NCBI GenBank assembly: GCA_030153205.1
Contig: JASLHV010000239.1
Coordinates: 1-17,132, forward strand
Direction of reading: 5' to 3'
From: Roseiarcus sp.
GTDB taxonomy: Bacteria > Pseudomonadota > Alphaproteobacteria > Rhizobiales > Beijerinckiaceae
DNA: 17,132 nt
In this document: positions 6,920-13,833 of the stretch, in pieces
How positions within the stretch are numbered: the stretch's first letter is position 1
Layout: every line of letters starts with the position of its first letter
Position numbers and translations under genes: made by a program
Notes under the pieces: generated by a model
What the model was told of the DNA's origin: nothing
Seen by the model: only the letters and a program-made list of their open reading frames with translations
Database searches by the model: none

Positions 6920-7750
6920 TTATTGCGCTTCGCGGATCGCTTTGGCGACTTTCAACGCCTGAAGCGTTTCGGCGACATCGTGGACGCGCAGGATCGCCGC
7001 GCCCGCTTCGGCGGCGGCGAGATGAGCGGCGAGAGACCCGGCGAGCCGTGCGCTCGTCGGCGCGGGCGAAACGCTGTCGATGAAGCGCTTGCGTGAGGCG
7101 CCCACGAGGATCGGCAGGCCGAAGCGCCTCAAAACGCCAAGCCGCGCAATCGCCTCGATGCTTTGCGCCGGCGTCTTGCCGAAGCCAATGCCGGGATCGA
7201 GAATGATGCGGGACGAGGCCACGCCGGCCGCAGCCGCGATATCGAGCGAGCGTGTGAAAAAATTCTCGATGTCCGCGATAATATCGATCGACGGATCGAC
7301 CGTCTCACGATTGTGCATGACGACGATGAACGCGCCATAATCGGCGACGATGCGCGCCATGTCTGGATCGCGCTGCAGGCCCCAAACATCATTGACCATT
7401 ACGACGCCGCGATCGAGCGCCCAGCGCGCAACCGTGGCTTTCATCGTGTCGATCGAGACGGGGGGGCCGGCGCGAAGCACGTCGGACAGAACAGGCTCGA
7501 GACGGGCGATTTCATCCTCGGCGCTGACGGGCTTTGCGCCGCCGTAGGGCCGGGTCGATTCCGCGCCGACGTCGAGAATGTCGGCGCCGTCCTTGGCCAT
7601 GGCCTCGGCATGAGCGATCGCGATGGCGGGCGACAGAAATTTACCGCCGTCCGAGAAGGAATCCGGCGTGACATTCAGCACGCCCATGATCGATGGACGG
7701 CCGAGATCGGCGAAGGCGAAGAAATCTATCGTTGTGGCGGCGGCAATCAT
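6920..7750 (-). CDS. folP: Dihydropteroate synthase
   Basis: Dihydropteroate synthase condenses 6-hydroxymethyl-7,8-dihydropterin pyrophosphate with p-aminobenzoate in folate synthesis and is the sulfonamide target. All signature pieces are present in the 276-residue form: NVTPDSFSDGG (26-36), DVGAESTRP (60-68), SIDT (99-102), N120-D121, LDPGIGFGK (184-192), GASRK (217-221) and RVHD (255-258). The frame is open upstream to a TTG at 7813, but ATG 7750 is chosen because it gives normal family length and the extra 21 residues are Arg/Gly-rich with no ribosome binding site. The ATG itself has only a weak GAG upstream. It reads toward rpsA and is divergent from the parvulin gene. Folate partners such as folB and folK are not visible in the window. 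Confidence 0.95.
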   Translation of the reverse strand: MIAAATTIDFFAFADLGRPSIMGVLNVTPDSFSDGGKFLSPAIAIAHAEAMAKDGADILDVGAESTRPYGGAKPVSAEDEIARLEPVLSDVLRAGPPVSIDTMKATVARWALDRGVVMVNDVWGLQRDPDMARIVADYGAFIVVMHNRETVDPSIDIIADIENFFTRSLDIAAAAGVASSRIILDPGIGFGKTPAQSIEAIARLGVLRRFGLPILVGASRKRFIDSVSPAPTSARLAGSLAAHLAAAEAGAAILRVHDVAETLQALKVAKAIREAQ

Positions 7751-7913
7751 CGCGAACCGCTCTATCACAACTTCAGGCTGTCCGCCGCGACGACCGATGG
7801 TCGCGCGCGCCAAGCGGCGCCAAACGGCGGCGGTTTGATCGCAGTTTCGCCCTATTCAAGCCAGGCTTCAGGTCGACAAGGCGGCCTGAGACCGGCCTTT
7901 CGCCGAAACGTGA

Positions 7914-7942
7914 TTTCAATCTTGCGCGATCGGCATTATACG
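7914..7942 (+). promoter_or_regulatory. Candidate sigma-70 promoter of the parvulin gene
   Basis: TTTCAA (7914-7919) and TATACG (7937-7942) are separated by 17 nt, about 50 nt before the ATG at 7994. It lies in the 243 bp divergent spacer with folP. The -35 is imperfect and the -10 fair. Confidence 0.45.
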
Positions 7943-7993
7943 GGCCGCGCACGCTGGCGTCGGCCGGCCTCAGCGCCCGCCAAAGGAGTTCCC

Positions 7994-8920
7994 ATGGCTT
8001 TCCGTAAATTTGGGCGAGTCAGCCCGCTCGCCCTCGCGCTTGGCATCAGCGCGTTGCTTCTTGCCGGACCGTCATTCGCAGACAGCAAGGTTCTGGCCAC
8101 CATCGACGGGCAGCCGATCACTCAGGACGACGTCACGGTGGCGATTGAGGACATTGGGCCCGGCCTGCCGCAGGGCATGGAAGGCGCCGAGCGCGATAAA
8201 TATGTGCTCGATTATCTGATCGACATGAAGCTCGTCGCCAAGAAAGCCGACGCCGACAAGCTCAGCGATACACCCGATTTCGCCCGCAAGGCCGCCTATT
8301 CGCACGACAAGCTTCTCATGGAGGCTCTGCTTGGCAGTGTCGCCAAGACGGCCGCGACGGAGGAGGCGGAGCGCAAGGTTTATGAGGAGGCCGCCAAGGC
8401 GCAGCCGCCGCAGCCGGAAGTTCACGCCCGGCACATTCTCCTGCCCACCGAGGAGGATGCCAAGGCGGCGCTCACGCGCGTGAAAGCCGGCGAGGATTTC
8501 GCAAAGGTCGCGACCGAACTCTCCAAGGATCCTGGCGCCCAGGGCGGCGACCTCGGTTGGTTCACCAAGGACAAGATGGTTCCGGAATTCGCCGACGCCG
8601 CATTCAAGCTCGAGCCCGGCCAAATCTCCGATCCGGTGAAGAGCCAGTTCGGCTGGCACATCATCAAGGTCGAAGAGAAGCGGATGAAGACTTTCCCGCC
8701 CTTCGAGCAGGTGAAGGATCAGGCGGCGCGCTATGTCGTGCAGAAGGCGCAGAGCGAGCTGATCATGCAATTGCGCAACGGCGCCAAGATCGAACGGCTG
8801 GCGGAAGAAAAGCCGGCTGACGCGGCCAAGCCCGCCGATCCGTCAAAACCCGCCGACGCCTCTACGCCTGCTAACGCCGCCAAACCCGCTGACGCGCCGG
8901 CCGATCAGAAGAAACCGTAA
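7994..8920 (+). CDS. Periplasmic parvulin-type peptidyl-prolyl cis-trans isomerase (PpiC/PrsA/SurA-like)
   Basis: A 308-residue exported foldase. Residues 1-29 form a Sec signal peptide (basic FRKFGR, hydrophobic LALALGISALLLAG, cleavage after SFA). An N-terminal chaperone region (30-140) precedes one parvulin domain at about 143-228 with HARHILL, GGDLGWF and the closing FGWHIIKVEE. Parvulins speed prolyl isomerisation during folding of envelope proteins. The C-terminal tail (273-308) is a low-complexity run of imperfect KPADxx units, probably disordered. Start ATG 7994 is set by AAAGGAG 5 nt upstream and by the signal peptide, although the frame is open far upstream. The gene ends in a strong terminator. 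In related bacteria a ppiC gene often sits beside argJ, as here. Confidence 0.93.
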   Translation: MAFRKFGRVSPLALALGISALLLAGPSFADSKVLATIDGQPITQDDVTVAIEDIGPGLPQGMEGAERDKYVLDYLIDMKLVAKKADADKLSDTPDFARKAAYSHDKLLMEALLGSVAKTAATEEAERKVYEEAAKAQPPQPEVHARHILLPTEEDAKAALTRVKAGEDFAKVATELSKDPGAQGGDLGWFTKDKMVPEFADAAFKLEPGQISDPVKSQFGWHIIKVEEKRMKTFPPFEQVKDQAARYVVQKAQSELIMQLRNGAKIERLAEEKPADAAKPADPSKPADASTPANAAKPADAPADQKKP

Positions 8921-8946
8921 TCCAAAACGCTGATTTTCACGTTGAG

Positions 8947-8984
8947 CGCCGCGGAACAGATCAAGTTCCGCGGCGTTGCTTTTT
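8947..8984 (+). terminator. Strong intrinsic terminator after the parvulin gene
   Basis: Perfect 11-bp stem CGCCGCGGAAC / GTTCCGCGGCG with a 7-nt loop, followed by TTGCTTTTT. It separates the parvulin transcript from the genes downstream. Confidence 0.93.
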
Positions 8985-9027
8985 CGGCGGGCTCACGGCG
9001 CTCGCAAGCCTCAGCGGGAGCAACGTG

Positions 9028-9225
9028 ATGCATACGAAGGATCAGAAGGCGGCCAAGGAGACCGCAAACAAGCCGTCAAAGGCGTCGACGGAGGAAGAGA
9101 AAATGGACGAAGCGATCGAAGACTCGTTCCCGGCAAGCGACCCGCCTCCGACCTCGCCCATGACGACCGGCGCACCTCGCCGCGGCGCGAAGGCGGCGTC
9201 AGCCCCCCATGGCGCAAAGAAGTAA
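9028..9225 (+). CDS. Small hydrophilic protein with SFPASDPP motif, function unknown
   Basis: A 65-residue, highly charged and probably disordered protein. The first third is Lys/Ala/Glu-rich; the centre holds DEAIEDSFPASDPP, a short motif I recall from many small uncharacterised alphaproteobacterial proteins; the end is basic (RRGAK, HGAKK). ATG 9028 is chosen over the in-frame GTG at 9025 because GGGAG at 9016-9020 is better spaced for it. It stands alone between the parvulin terminator and argJ, and no promoter was identified. No function is known to me; ideas such as a stress-related or nucleic-acid-associated role would be speculation. Confidence 0.7.
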   Translation: MHTKDQKAAKETANKPSKASTEEEKMDEAIEDSFPASDPPPTSPMTTGAPRRGAKAASAPHGAKK

Positions 9226-9322
9226 TTTCAACTCATTCCCCGCGATACGGCGATGCGCTTCAGGCAAACCGTTCCATGGGCCGAATGTATTGCTGGAGTT
9301 TTCCATACTTTCTGACACGCCC

Positions 9323-9358
9323 GGCGCGCCATAGGCGCCGCAACACGACAGGCGCGCC
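9323..9358. repeat. Pair of GGCGCGCC palindromes in the argJ upstream region
   Basis: The 269 bp between the small protein gene and argJ hold no supportable gene. The main structure is two identical self-complementary octamers (9323-9330 and 9351-9358) with a further GGCGCC between them. They can pair as a stem of 8 bp around a 20-nt loop. No U-tract follows. A regulatory or weak termination role is possible. No clear promoter for argJ was found. Confidence 0.3.
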
Positions 9359-9494
9359 TTGCCATCCGCGGCGCGATTCCTCGCACGAGACCAAATAGGG
9401 ACTTCTTGGCGTACGCCTGCTGACGGAGGGAATTGCCCCCGCTCCGCTTCCGCGCTATCCCCTGCCGCCCGCCTTCCTCGCCCGGAAATCCCAC

Positions 9495-10733
9495 ATGGCC
9501 GCTCCTGCCCCGCTGTCGCCGCTTGCGCCGAAATCCTATCCGACGCCGCCTGTGGTCGCAGGCGTCCGTTTTGCGACAATCGCTGCCGGCGTCCGCTATG
9601 CCGGGCGCACCGACGTCATGCTGGCGCTCTTTGATAAGCCTGCGGCGGTCGCCGGCGTCTTCACGCGATCCAAATGTCCCTCGGCGCCGGTCGATTGGTG
9701 CCGCACGCATCTTGCCGGCGGCGAAGCGCGAGCGTTGATCGTCAATTCCGGCAACGCAAACGCCTTCACCGGCGGCGTTGGCGCGAAGGCGGTGGCCCAT
9801 GTCGGCGAGGGCGCGGCAAAAAAACTGAGCGCAAATCCCAGCCAGATTTTCATGGCTTCGACCGGCGTCATCGGCGAGCCGCTCGACGGCGAGAAAATAA
9901 CGAAGGTGATCGATGCGCTCGTCGGCAAAGCGGACGCAAATGGTCTCAGCGACGCAGCCCGCGCGATCATGACGACCGATACGTACCCAAAACTCGCGAC
10001 CGCGCGCGTCGCCGTCGGCGGCAAGGAGGCGACAATTAACGGCATCGCCAAAGGCGCCGGCATGATCGCGCCGGACATGGCCACGATGCTGTCCTTCGTC
10101 TTCACCGATGCGGCGATCGCCGCGCCAGCTTTGCAGGCCATGCTGTCAAAATCCGTGGCGCGCTCCTTCAACTGCATCACGGTGGACAGCGATACGTCGA
10201 CGTCTGATACTTTGTTGCTTTTCGCGACCGGCGCGGCGGGTGGAAGGCCGATTACGGACGCCGCCGATCCCGAGCTCCGTCCTTTCCAGCGCGCGCTCGA
10301 TAAAGTGCTGCTCGATCTCGCTCATCAAGTGGTGCGCGACGGTGAAGGCGCGCGGAAATTCGTCGAGGTCCGGGTCGAACACGCAAAGTCCAAAAAGAGC
10401 GCCAAGCGCATCGCGCTGTCGATCGCCAACTCGCCTCTCGTGAAGACCGCGGTGGCGGGCGAGGACGCCAATTGGGGACGCATCGTCATGGCCGTCGGCA
10501 AGGCGGGCGAACCGGCCGAGCGTGACAAGCTCGATATTTACTTCGGCAAAATCCGTGTCGCCCGTGGCGGCATGCGCGACCCCGATTACAGCGAGGAGGC
10601 GACCTCCGCGTATATGAAACGCGAGAAAATCGTGATCACCGCGGATATCGGCGTCGGGCGCTCGTCGGCGAAAGTCTGGACCTGCGACCTGACGAAGGAA
10701 TATGTCGCAATCAACGGCGATTATCGTTCGTGA
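9495..10733 (+). CDS. argJ: Bifunctional glutamate N-acetyltransferase / amino-acid N-acetyltransferase ArgJ
   Basis: A 412-residue ArgJ. It transfers acetyl from N-acetylornithine to glutamate (cyclic arginine pathway), and bifunctional forms also use acetyl-CoA. The autocleavage site is intact: KGAGMIAPDMATML with the nucleophile Thr197, where the precursor splits into alpha (1-196) and beta (197-412) chains. Other family landmarks are VNSGNANAFTGG (83-94) and FMASTGVIGEPL (119-130), GEDANWGRI in the beta chain and the C-terminal YVAINGDYRS. The ATG 9495 has a weak GGAA upstream. The mutT-type gene follows 70 nt later on the same strand. Mono- versus bifunctional status cannot be read from the sequence. 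Confidence 0.97.
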   Translation: MAAPAPLSPLAPKSYPTPPVVAGVRFATIAAGVRYAGRTDVMLALFDKPAAVAGVFTRSKCPSAPVDWCRTHLAGGEARALIVNSGNANAFTGGVGAKAVAHVGEGAAKKLSANPSQIFMASTGVIGEPLDGEKITKVIDALVGKADANGLSDAARAIMTTDTYPKLATARVAVGGKEATINGIAKGAGMIAPDMATMLSFVFTDAAIAAPALQAMLSKSVARSFNCITVDSDTSTSDTLLLFATGAAGGRPITDAADPELRPFQRALDKVLLDLAHQVVRDGEGARKFVEVRVEHAKSKKSAKRIALSIANSPLVKTAVAGEDANWGRIVMAVGKAGEPAERDKLDIYFGKIRVARGGMRDPDYSEEATSAYMKREKIVITADIGVGRSSAKVWTCDLTKEYVAINGDYRS

Positions 10734-10803
10734 CGCGGGCGACTGCCTCGACGCGCGCCCTCCGCTGCAAGGGTGGAGGAATTCTTGCCCGAGCGTGCGC
10801 GCC

Positions 10804-11208
10804 ATGAAACTCCTCCTGGTCGTCGCCGCTGCGCTGGTCGACGCCGACCATCGCGTGCTCATCGCGCAGCGCCCGAAAAACAAGCAACTCGGCGGTCTCT
10901 GGGAATTTCCCGGCGGCAAGGTTGATGCGGACGAGCGGCCGGAAGACGCTCTGATTCGCGAGCTCTGCGAAGAACTCGGCGTGACCGTGAAGGAAGCCTG
11001 CCTCGCGCCGCTGACTTTCGCCAGTCATAAGTACGACGACTTCCACCTCCTGATGCCGCTCTATATCTGCCGGCGCTGGGAAGGCGTGGCGACATCGCGC
11101 GAAGGCCAAGCGCTGAAATGGGTCAAACCAGGCAAGCTCCGCGACTATCCCATGCCGCCAGCGGACGGACCGTTGATTCCGCCATTGATTGATTTGTTGG
11201 GCGCTTAG
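10804..11208 (+). CDS. mutT: Nudix hydrolase, MutT/8-oxo-dGTP diphosphatase type
   Basis: A 134-residue Nudix protein with a perfect Nudix box (G38-x5-E44-x7-R52-E53-L-C-E-E-L-G-V60) that binds the metal and cleaves a nucleoside diphosphate-X bond. The N-terminus KLLLVVAAALV and AQRPKNKQLGGLWEFPGGK are typical of MutT, which removes 8-oxo-dGTP from the nucleotide pool and prevents A-to-C transversions. The frame is open back into argJ, but ATG 10804 is chosen by family length. GTG 10795 is an alternative, and a good GGAGG lies at 10775, rather far from both. It is probably co-transcribed with argJ. Confidence 0.92.
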   Translation: MKLLLVVAAALVDADHRVLIAQRPKNKQLGGLWEFPGGKVDADERPEDALIRELCEELGVTVKEACLAPLTFASHKYDDFHLLMPLYICRRWEGVATSREGQALKWVKPGKLRDYPMPPADGPLIPPLIDLLGA

Positions 11209-11443
11209 CGGATTGCGCGAAATCAAGTATCCTGGTCATCATGCTAGAATCTTGAAATATCGCTGGTCGATAAGACAAGGCGCGCTGTTCGCTCCGCCAG
11301 AGCGTCTGAAGCAGTTCGAGAATGCGTTTGTCAGTCTCCGTCATGAGAAGAATATAGCGCGGGGGCCGGCGACCTCGGAAATCTTTCAGCCATCAATCAA
11401 CGTCCGAACTCTTGATTAACGCTCGAGCCTCAAACTCGGTCGC

Positions 11444-12424
11444 ATGATCGCACCCGCCGAATCCGCCCCCTCGCTCGTCGCCCTTCCCGCGGCGCCGGAC
11501 CTTGCGGACAAGATGTCCGCCTGGCTGCGCGGCCTTGCCGGGGAGCGCGATCTTTCGCCGAAAACGGTCGAAGCCTATGGCCGCGACCTACGGCAATTCC
11601 TTGCCTTCCAGATGGAGCGCAACGGCGCAGCCCCGTCGATCGCCGATTTCGCTGGCGTCGCGCCCGCTGATCTTCGCGCCTTCATCGCGCGCCGCCGCGC
11701 GGAGGACGTCCAAAGCCGGTCGCTGATGCGCGCGCTCGCCGGGCTGAGGTCTTTCGCGCGCTACCTTGAGCGCGCCGGCGAAGCCCGCGCCTCAGCCTTC
11801 TTCGCTTTGCGCGCGCCGCGCATCGCCCGTTCTCTGCCCAAACCGATCAGTCCGACCGACGCGCGCGCCATGGCGGATACAGAGACGCGCGCGGGCGAAG
11901 AGCGCGAGCCCTGGATTCTCGCACGCGACGCCGCGGTCATCGCCCTTCTCTATGGCGCGGGCCTGCGCATCGCCGAGGCGTTGTCGATCCGCCGCAAGGA
12001 CGCGCCGATCGGCGCGATAGATGCGCTCACCGTCGTCGGCAAAGGCCGCAAGCAACGTACGACGCCGATCATCGCCCCCGTTCGCTCAGCGGTCGAAGCC
12101 TATCTCAAGGCCTGTCCCTATGTGCTTAAGGACGATGGGCCGCTTTTCGTCGGCGCGCGCGGCGGCGAACTTTCGCCGCGCATCATTCAGCTTAGCGTCG
12201 CCCGACTGCGCGGCGCGCTTGGTCTGCCGGATTCGGCGACGCCGCATGCGTTGCGCCACTCCTTCGCAACGCATCTGCTCGCGCGCGGCGGCGATCTGCG
12301 CACCATCCAGGAATTGCTTGGCCATTCGTCGCTGTCGACGACGCAGATCTATACCGCCGTCGATGCCGCGCGGCTATTGGAAGCTTACCGCTCGGCTCAT
12401 CCGCGGGCGCGCGCGGCCCGGTAG
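11444..12424 (+). CDS. xerC: Tyrosine recombinase XerC
   Basis: A 326-residue tyrosine recombinase. The N-terminal SAM-like core-binding domain (about 20-115) begins LAGERDLSPKTVEAYGRDLRQ. The catalytic domain (about 135-320) has the full set: R175 (GAGLRIAEAL), K200 (VVGKGRKQR), H268 and R271 (PHALRHSFATH), H294 (LGHSSLSTTQIYT) and nucleophile Y303. XerC acts with XerD and FtsK at dif to resolve chromosome dimers. The spacing of catalytic residues and the absence of phage or integron genes nearby favour the housekeeping enzyme; XerC rather than XerD is inferred from overall resemblance to rhizobial XerC. The start ATG 11444 has no strong ribosome binding site. The 235 bp upstream are relatively AT-rich with no gene I can support. 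It converges on a membrane protein gene with only 3 nt between stops. Confidence 0.92.
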   Translation: MIAPAESAPSLVALPAAPDLADKMSAWLRGLAGERDLSPKTVEAYGRDLRQFLAFQMERNGAAPSIADFAGVAPADLRAFIARRRAEDVQSRSLMRALAGLRSFARYLERAGEARASAFFALRAPRIARSLPKPISPTDARAMADTETRAGEEREPWILARDAAVIALLYGAGLRIAEALSIRRKDAPIGAIDALTVVGKGRKQRTTPIIAPVRSAVEAYLKACPYVLKDDGPLFVGARGGELSPRIIQLSVARLRGALGLPDSATPHALRHSFATHLLARGGDLRTIQELLGHSSLSTTQIYTAVDAARLLEAYRSAHPRARAAR

Positions 12425-12427
12425 ATC

Positions 12428-12958
12428 CTATTCGGAGGCGTCGGCTTTCGACGCCTGCGCGCGATAGTCGCGTAGCCATTGCCGAAACGCCCGCCATTCC
12501 CGCTTGGCCGCCTCCTTGTAAGGGGCGATCAGCCGGTCGGCGAAATGGTGGAAAATCATGACCTTGTTGTAGCACCAGACGAACATCGGCATTTCCATCA
12601 GCTTGTCGCGGGTGAGATCGAACATGGCCGCAATTACGCCGACGCCGACAAATTGCGCGATGACATAGGCGGTGAGGCCAAAGATGGGATGGCCGGTCGC
12701 GGCAATCCACAGAAACACCGGCTTGATCAATTCGACAAAGGCGAAAGGCACGCCGACAAGAACTAAGACGACCGGCGCCGGAATGAAGGCGATCGCCGCT
12801 TTGACGCGGGCTTTAAAGGCCATCCAAGGGATCAAGGCGGCGATACGGCGCGCGATCGCCACGCAACCGTCCCACACCCATGCCTCGAACAGGAAGACAA
12901 TCGCCAGGAAGAGCATGCCCGGCTTTGATCGCGGCGGCTTTTTCGCGTCCGTTTCCAT
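12428..12958 (-). CDS. Conserved-looking membrane protein, function unknown
   Basis: A 176-residue protein I cannot assign to a named family. After a basic, hydrophilic N-terminus (1-13) come hydrophobic stretches at about 14-30, 55-85 and 93-113, giving probably three or four membrane segments. A charged cytosolic-looking tail follows (145-176), rich in R, K, E and aromatic residues (YKEAAKREWRAFRQWLRDY). A notable stretch FVWCYNKVMIFHHFADRL (126-143) joins the last membrane segment and the tail. The start ATG 12958 is well supported by GGAGGGG 6 nt upstream. Its stop lies 3 nt from the xerC stop on the other strand, so the two transcripts must overlap or terminate inside each other. Confidence 0.8.
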   Translation of the reverse strand: METDAKKPPRSKPGMLFLAIVFLFEAWVWDGCVAIARRIAALIPWMAFKARVKAAIAFIPAPVVLVLVGVPFAFVELIKPVFLWIAATGHPIFGLTAYVIAQFVGVGVIAAMFDLTRDKLMEMPMFVWCYNKVMIFHHFADRLIAPYKEAAKREWRAFRQWLRDYRAQASKADASE

Positions 12959-13065
12959 CGAAGGCCCCTCCAGGGTGGCCCAGATAGGCAGCGTCGTATG
13001 ACGAATTCATGGACTGAGGCGCCGCCGCGGCGCCGAACTTACGGCCCGGCGCCCCATTGCCGCCA

Positions 13066-13139
13066 TTAACGGGGGGTTTACCATCGCTCGCTTTCGCGCG
13101 AATGCGAGGCGTTTAGTCAACGTCTCAACAAGGTTGACA
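13066..13139 (+). promoter_or_regulatory. pal upstream regulatory region (candidate -35, operator and CtrA-like site)
   Basis: Three elements lie before pal. There is a consensus -35 TTGACA (13134-13139) with no convincing -10 17 nt later. A 6-bp inverted repeat, GTCAAC (13116-13121) and GTTGAC (13133-13138), overlaps that -35. A TTAA-N7-TTTA pair (13066-13080) is one base off the alphaproteobacterial CtrA half-site spacing consensus TTAA-N7-TTAA. Each is weak alone. Cell-cycle control of a division gene would make sense but is unproven. Confidence 0.35.
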
Positions 13140-13206
13140 GAACCTTCCTTTAACCGTTCGCGCTTAAGGGTCGGCCCAAGGGGCGTTAGGGTCCAGGAGT
13201 CTTTTC

Positions 13207-13707
13207 ATGCAGGGATTAACGAGCGGGCGGGCGCTGAAGTTTGGGGCGGCCCTGGTCGTCGGCCTCGCTCTGGCGGCATGCGCCAGGGGATCGCAAGACG
13301 ACGCGCTCAATGGCGGCGCCATCGCCGCCGGCGCGCCCGGCAGCTACCAGGATTTCGCCTCCAATGTCGGCGACCGGGTTTTCTTCGACACGGACTCGAC
13401 GGAACTGTCCGGCGCGGCGCAGGCGACGCTCGACAAACAGGCGGTTTGGCTCAATCGCTATGGCCGCTACACGTTCACGGTCGAAGGCCACGCCGACGAG
13501 CGCGGCACGCGCGAATATAATTTCGCCCTGGGCGCCAGACGCGCCGACGCCACCAAGAATTACCTGATCGCCAAAGGCGTATCCGCCTCGCGGATCAAGA
13601 CGATTTCCTATGGCAAGGAGCGGCCGGTCGCGGTGTGCAACGATATTTCCTGCTGGTCGCAGAATCGGCGCGCCGTGACGGTCCTTGCGGGCGCGCCCTC
13701 GTCTTAA
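13207..13707 (+). CDS. pal: Peptidoglycan-associated lipoprotein Pal
   Basis: A 166-residue outer-membrane lipoprotein of the Tol-Pal system. The signal sequence (1-24) ends in lipobox LAAC with acylated Cys25. After a short Gly/Ala-rich linker, the OmpA-like domain (about 55-163) contains VFFDTDSTELS, the diaminopimelate-binding motif GHADERGTREYNFALGARRAD (D97, R112) and ISYGKERP. It ends with a cysteine pair (C144, C149), usual in alphaproteobacterial Pal. Pal ties the outer membrane to peptidoglycan and, with Tol proteins, drives membrane constriction at division. AGGAG lies 7 nt before ATG 13207. tolB, usually just upstream, is absent here; a divergent membrane protein gene takes that place. 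Confidence 0.97.
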   Translation: MQGLTSGRALKFGAALVVGLALAACARGSQDDALNGGAIAAGAPGSYQDFASNVGDRVFFDTDSTELSGAAQATLDKQAVWLNRYGRYTFTVEGHADERGTREYNFALGARRADATKNYLIAKGVSASRIKTISYGKERPVAVCNDISCWSQNRRAVTVLAGAPSS

Positions 13708-13738
13708 AAAGCGCATCCTCCGCCGCGCCTTGGCCTAA

Positions 13739-13763
13739 GCTTCGCCCAATTTTTGGCCGAAGC
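13739..13763 (+). repeat. Stem-loop between pal and cpoB
   Basis: Imperfect 11-position stem GCTTCGCCCAA / TTGGCCGAAGC with one C-C mismatch and a 3-nt loop. There is no U-tract, so it is not a standard terminator. It could slow transcription or protect the 3' end of pal mRNA, allowing more Pal than CpoB. It also covers the upstream TTG (13753) that could be mistaken for the cpoB start. Confidence 0.5.
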
Positions 13764-13833
13764 CAAACCCTATGGTAGGGACCGCGCGCCGTCAGTTCGC
13801 GACTGGCCGCGCGGGACTTGGGGGTTGGAAATT

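Noticed and set aside
7163..7993. Upstream extension of the parvulin frame
   Set aside because: It overlaps folP in antisense and would bury the signal peptide; ATG 7994 has a strong ribosome binding site.
9199..9800. Minus-strand ORFs across the argJ upstream region and 5' end
   Set aside because: They mostly lie opposite argJ, are Arg/Gly-rich with GC-frame composition and lack ribosome binding sites.
11123..11344. 73-codon minus-strand ORF between mutT and xerC
   Set aside because: Its N-terminal part looks protein-like, but it has no ribosome binding site, overlaps the mutT 3' end and has no recognisable family, so it is not annotated.
11444..12424. xerC as an integrase of a mobile element
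   Set aside because: No attachment-site repeats, excisionase, transposase or phage genes are nearby, and the sequence resembles chromosomal XerC.
13150..13167. TTAA-N10-TTAA as a CtrA site before pal
   Set aside because: The spacing is 10 rather than 7, so it does not fit the known consensus.
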